Shown here: positions 22,690-23,124 of the stretch, one piece after another
Position numbering within the stretch: the stretch's first letter is position 1
Layout of the letters: every line of letters begins with the position of its first letter
Source: a virus
Length of the DNA stretch: 23,124 nucleotides
IMG/VR virus record: IMGVR_UViG_3300037891_000785
Location: 1 to 23,124 of that record
Direction: 5' to 3' (one strand)
The notes under the pieces: generated by a model
What the model was told of the DNA's origin: nothing
Databases searched by the model: none
The model's input: the letters and a program-made list of their open reading frames with translations, nothing else
Translations under genes and position numbers: made by a program

Positions 22690-22697
22690 TATTTATG
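22690..22697 (-). promoter_or_regulatory. T4-late-like element next to the structural gene start
   Basis: CATAAATA, then TCTAT, then ATG 22684. Same 5-nt spacing as at the speD and PAAR genes. The complementary strand overlaps the first codon of the divergent gene. Confidence 0.4.
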
Positions 22698-23075
22698 GAA
22701 AAAATGGATTACGCAGATTTAAAAGAAAAATTCCCGTTCTTAAGCTGTATACGGCATGGTTTGAATGAGTATGTAGGAATCATACAAAATCAAGACCAAT
22801 TCGTTACAACAATGTACATTTACGACAGGATACCCACTCAATCACTGAAAGAAAAGTTCCTAGAACTGGGAGAAATGTGGTGGTGGGAATCAAATAGGAC
22901 TATTCCTATTAATATTTTCCTCAACAAAGAGTTTGATAGTTTTAAAAATCAAATAAAAACATTCACTACCAAAGATGTTGAAATTGTATTTGGTGTAGCC
23001 ACTAGCTTAAACAATGTAATGAAAAAAAGAATAATTAGAAGAAATATTTCGCTAGTAAAAAAGACTACTGATTAA
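22695..23075 (+). CDS. conserved hypothetical protein of T4-like marine phages, 126 aa
   Basis: The only plus-strand gene found. A compact alpha/beta protein with MWWWESNRTIPINIFL (56-71), preceded by YVGIIQNQDQFVTTMYIYDRI and followed by a basic C-terminus (KKRIIRRNISLVKK). I recall similar proteins with the WWWESNR block in T4-like cyanophages and pelagiphages, without function. The start may be ATG 22695 or the in-frame ATG 22704; the second has GGA 5 nt upstream and may be the true one. Divergent from the structural gene; its promoter must lie inside that gene. Confidence 0.85.
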   Translation: MEKMDYADLKEKFPFLSCIRHGLNEYVGIIQNQDQFVTTMYIYDRIPTQSLKEKFLELGEMWWWESNRTIPINIFLNKEFDSFKNQIKTFTTKDVEIVFGVATSLNNVMKKRIIRRNISLVKKTTD

Positions 23076-23124
23076 AGACCTACAAACAAATTAGCCAACA
23101 ATAACAATATACTAGATGTATATA

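Noticed and set aside
1-23124. CRISPR array, insertion sequence, integrase or attachment site
   Set aside because: No regularly spaced repeats, terminal inverted repeats or recombinase motifs seen.

Overview
The window looks like part of the genome of a T4-type myovirus of marine bacteria, most likely a phage of an alphaproteobacterium such as SAR11/Pelagibacter. The T4-like character comes from a gp41-type helicase, a gp61-type primase, a class Ia ribonucleotide reductase pair (NrdA, NrdB), ThyX, a ClpP-like peptidase, a PAAR spike-tip protein and tail-type structural proteins. The sequence is very AT-rich and densely coded, with overlapping or abutting genes. The host guess rests mainly on a circularly permuted (two-piece) tmRNA of alphaproteobacterial architecture; that is inference. 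All recognised genes except the last (22695-23075) lie on the minus strand, so transcription runs from high to low coordinates.

Layout in transcription order. 22684-20893: a probable tail/baseplate structural protein and an unknown protein. 20856-17208: replication and nucleotide genes, namely primase in two overlapping frames, ClpP-like peptidase, ThyX and replicative helicase. 17149-13736: an unknown small protein, a 636-aa protein with DNA-ligase/nucleotidyltransferase-like motifs, a coiled-coil membrane protein and two tandem paralogous basic proteins. 13677-11016: two unknown proteins, an acidic low-complexity protein and a PD-(D/E)XK nuclease. 10992-9766: a tail-fibre-type protein. 9611-5807: nrdA, nrdB and a small conserved protein. 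5783-3320: radical SAM protein, PAAR protein and a hydrophobic probable virion protein. 3279-3030: permuted tmRNA. 3013-101: small membrane protein, SpeD, a basic peptide, SufE, peptide deformylase, an MTA/SAH-nucleosidase-like protein and an unknown protein. 63-1: tRNA-Ser(UGA), cut by the window edge.

Functionally the genes group into DNA replication and dNTP supply (primase, helicase, NrdAB, ThyX, nuclease), virion parts, and host-takeover or auxiliary functions. The last group is weighted toward translation and its quality control (tRNA, tmRNA, peptide deformylase, ClpP), polyamine/SAM metabolism (SpeD with an MTA nucleosidase) and Fe-S assembly (SufE). Six good sigma70-like promoters are visible on the minus strand, several inside the 3' end of the preceding gene. 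Several genes without a Shine-Dalgarno carry a T4-late-like or -10-like element so close to the ATG that the mRNA could be leaderless.

The two observations most worth checking are the phage-borne permuted tmRNA and a slippery heptamer (U UUA AAU, in frame) exactly where the primase reading frame shifts by -1. The longest stretch without a protein gene (3014-3319) is filled by the tmRNA and its promoter. The nrdA upstream gap (9612-9765) holds a promoter. No CRISPR array, insertion sequence or integrase was seen.
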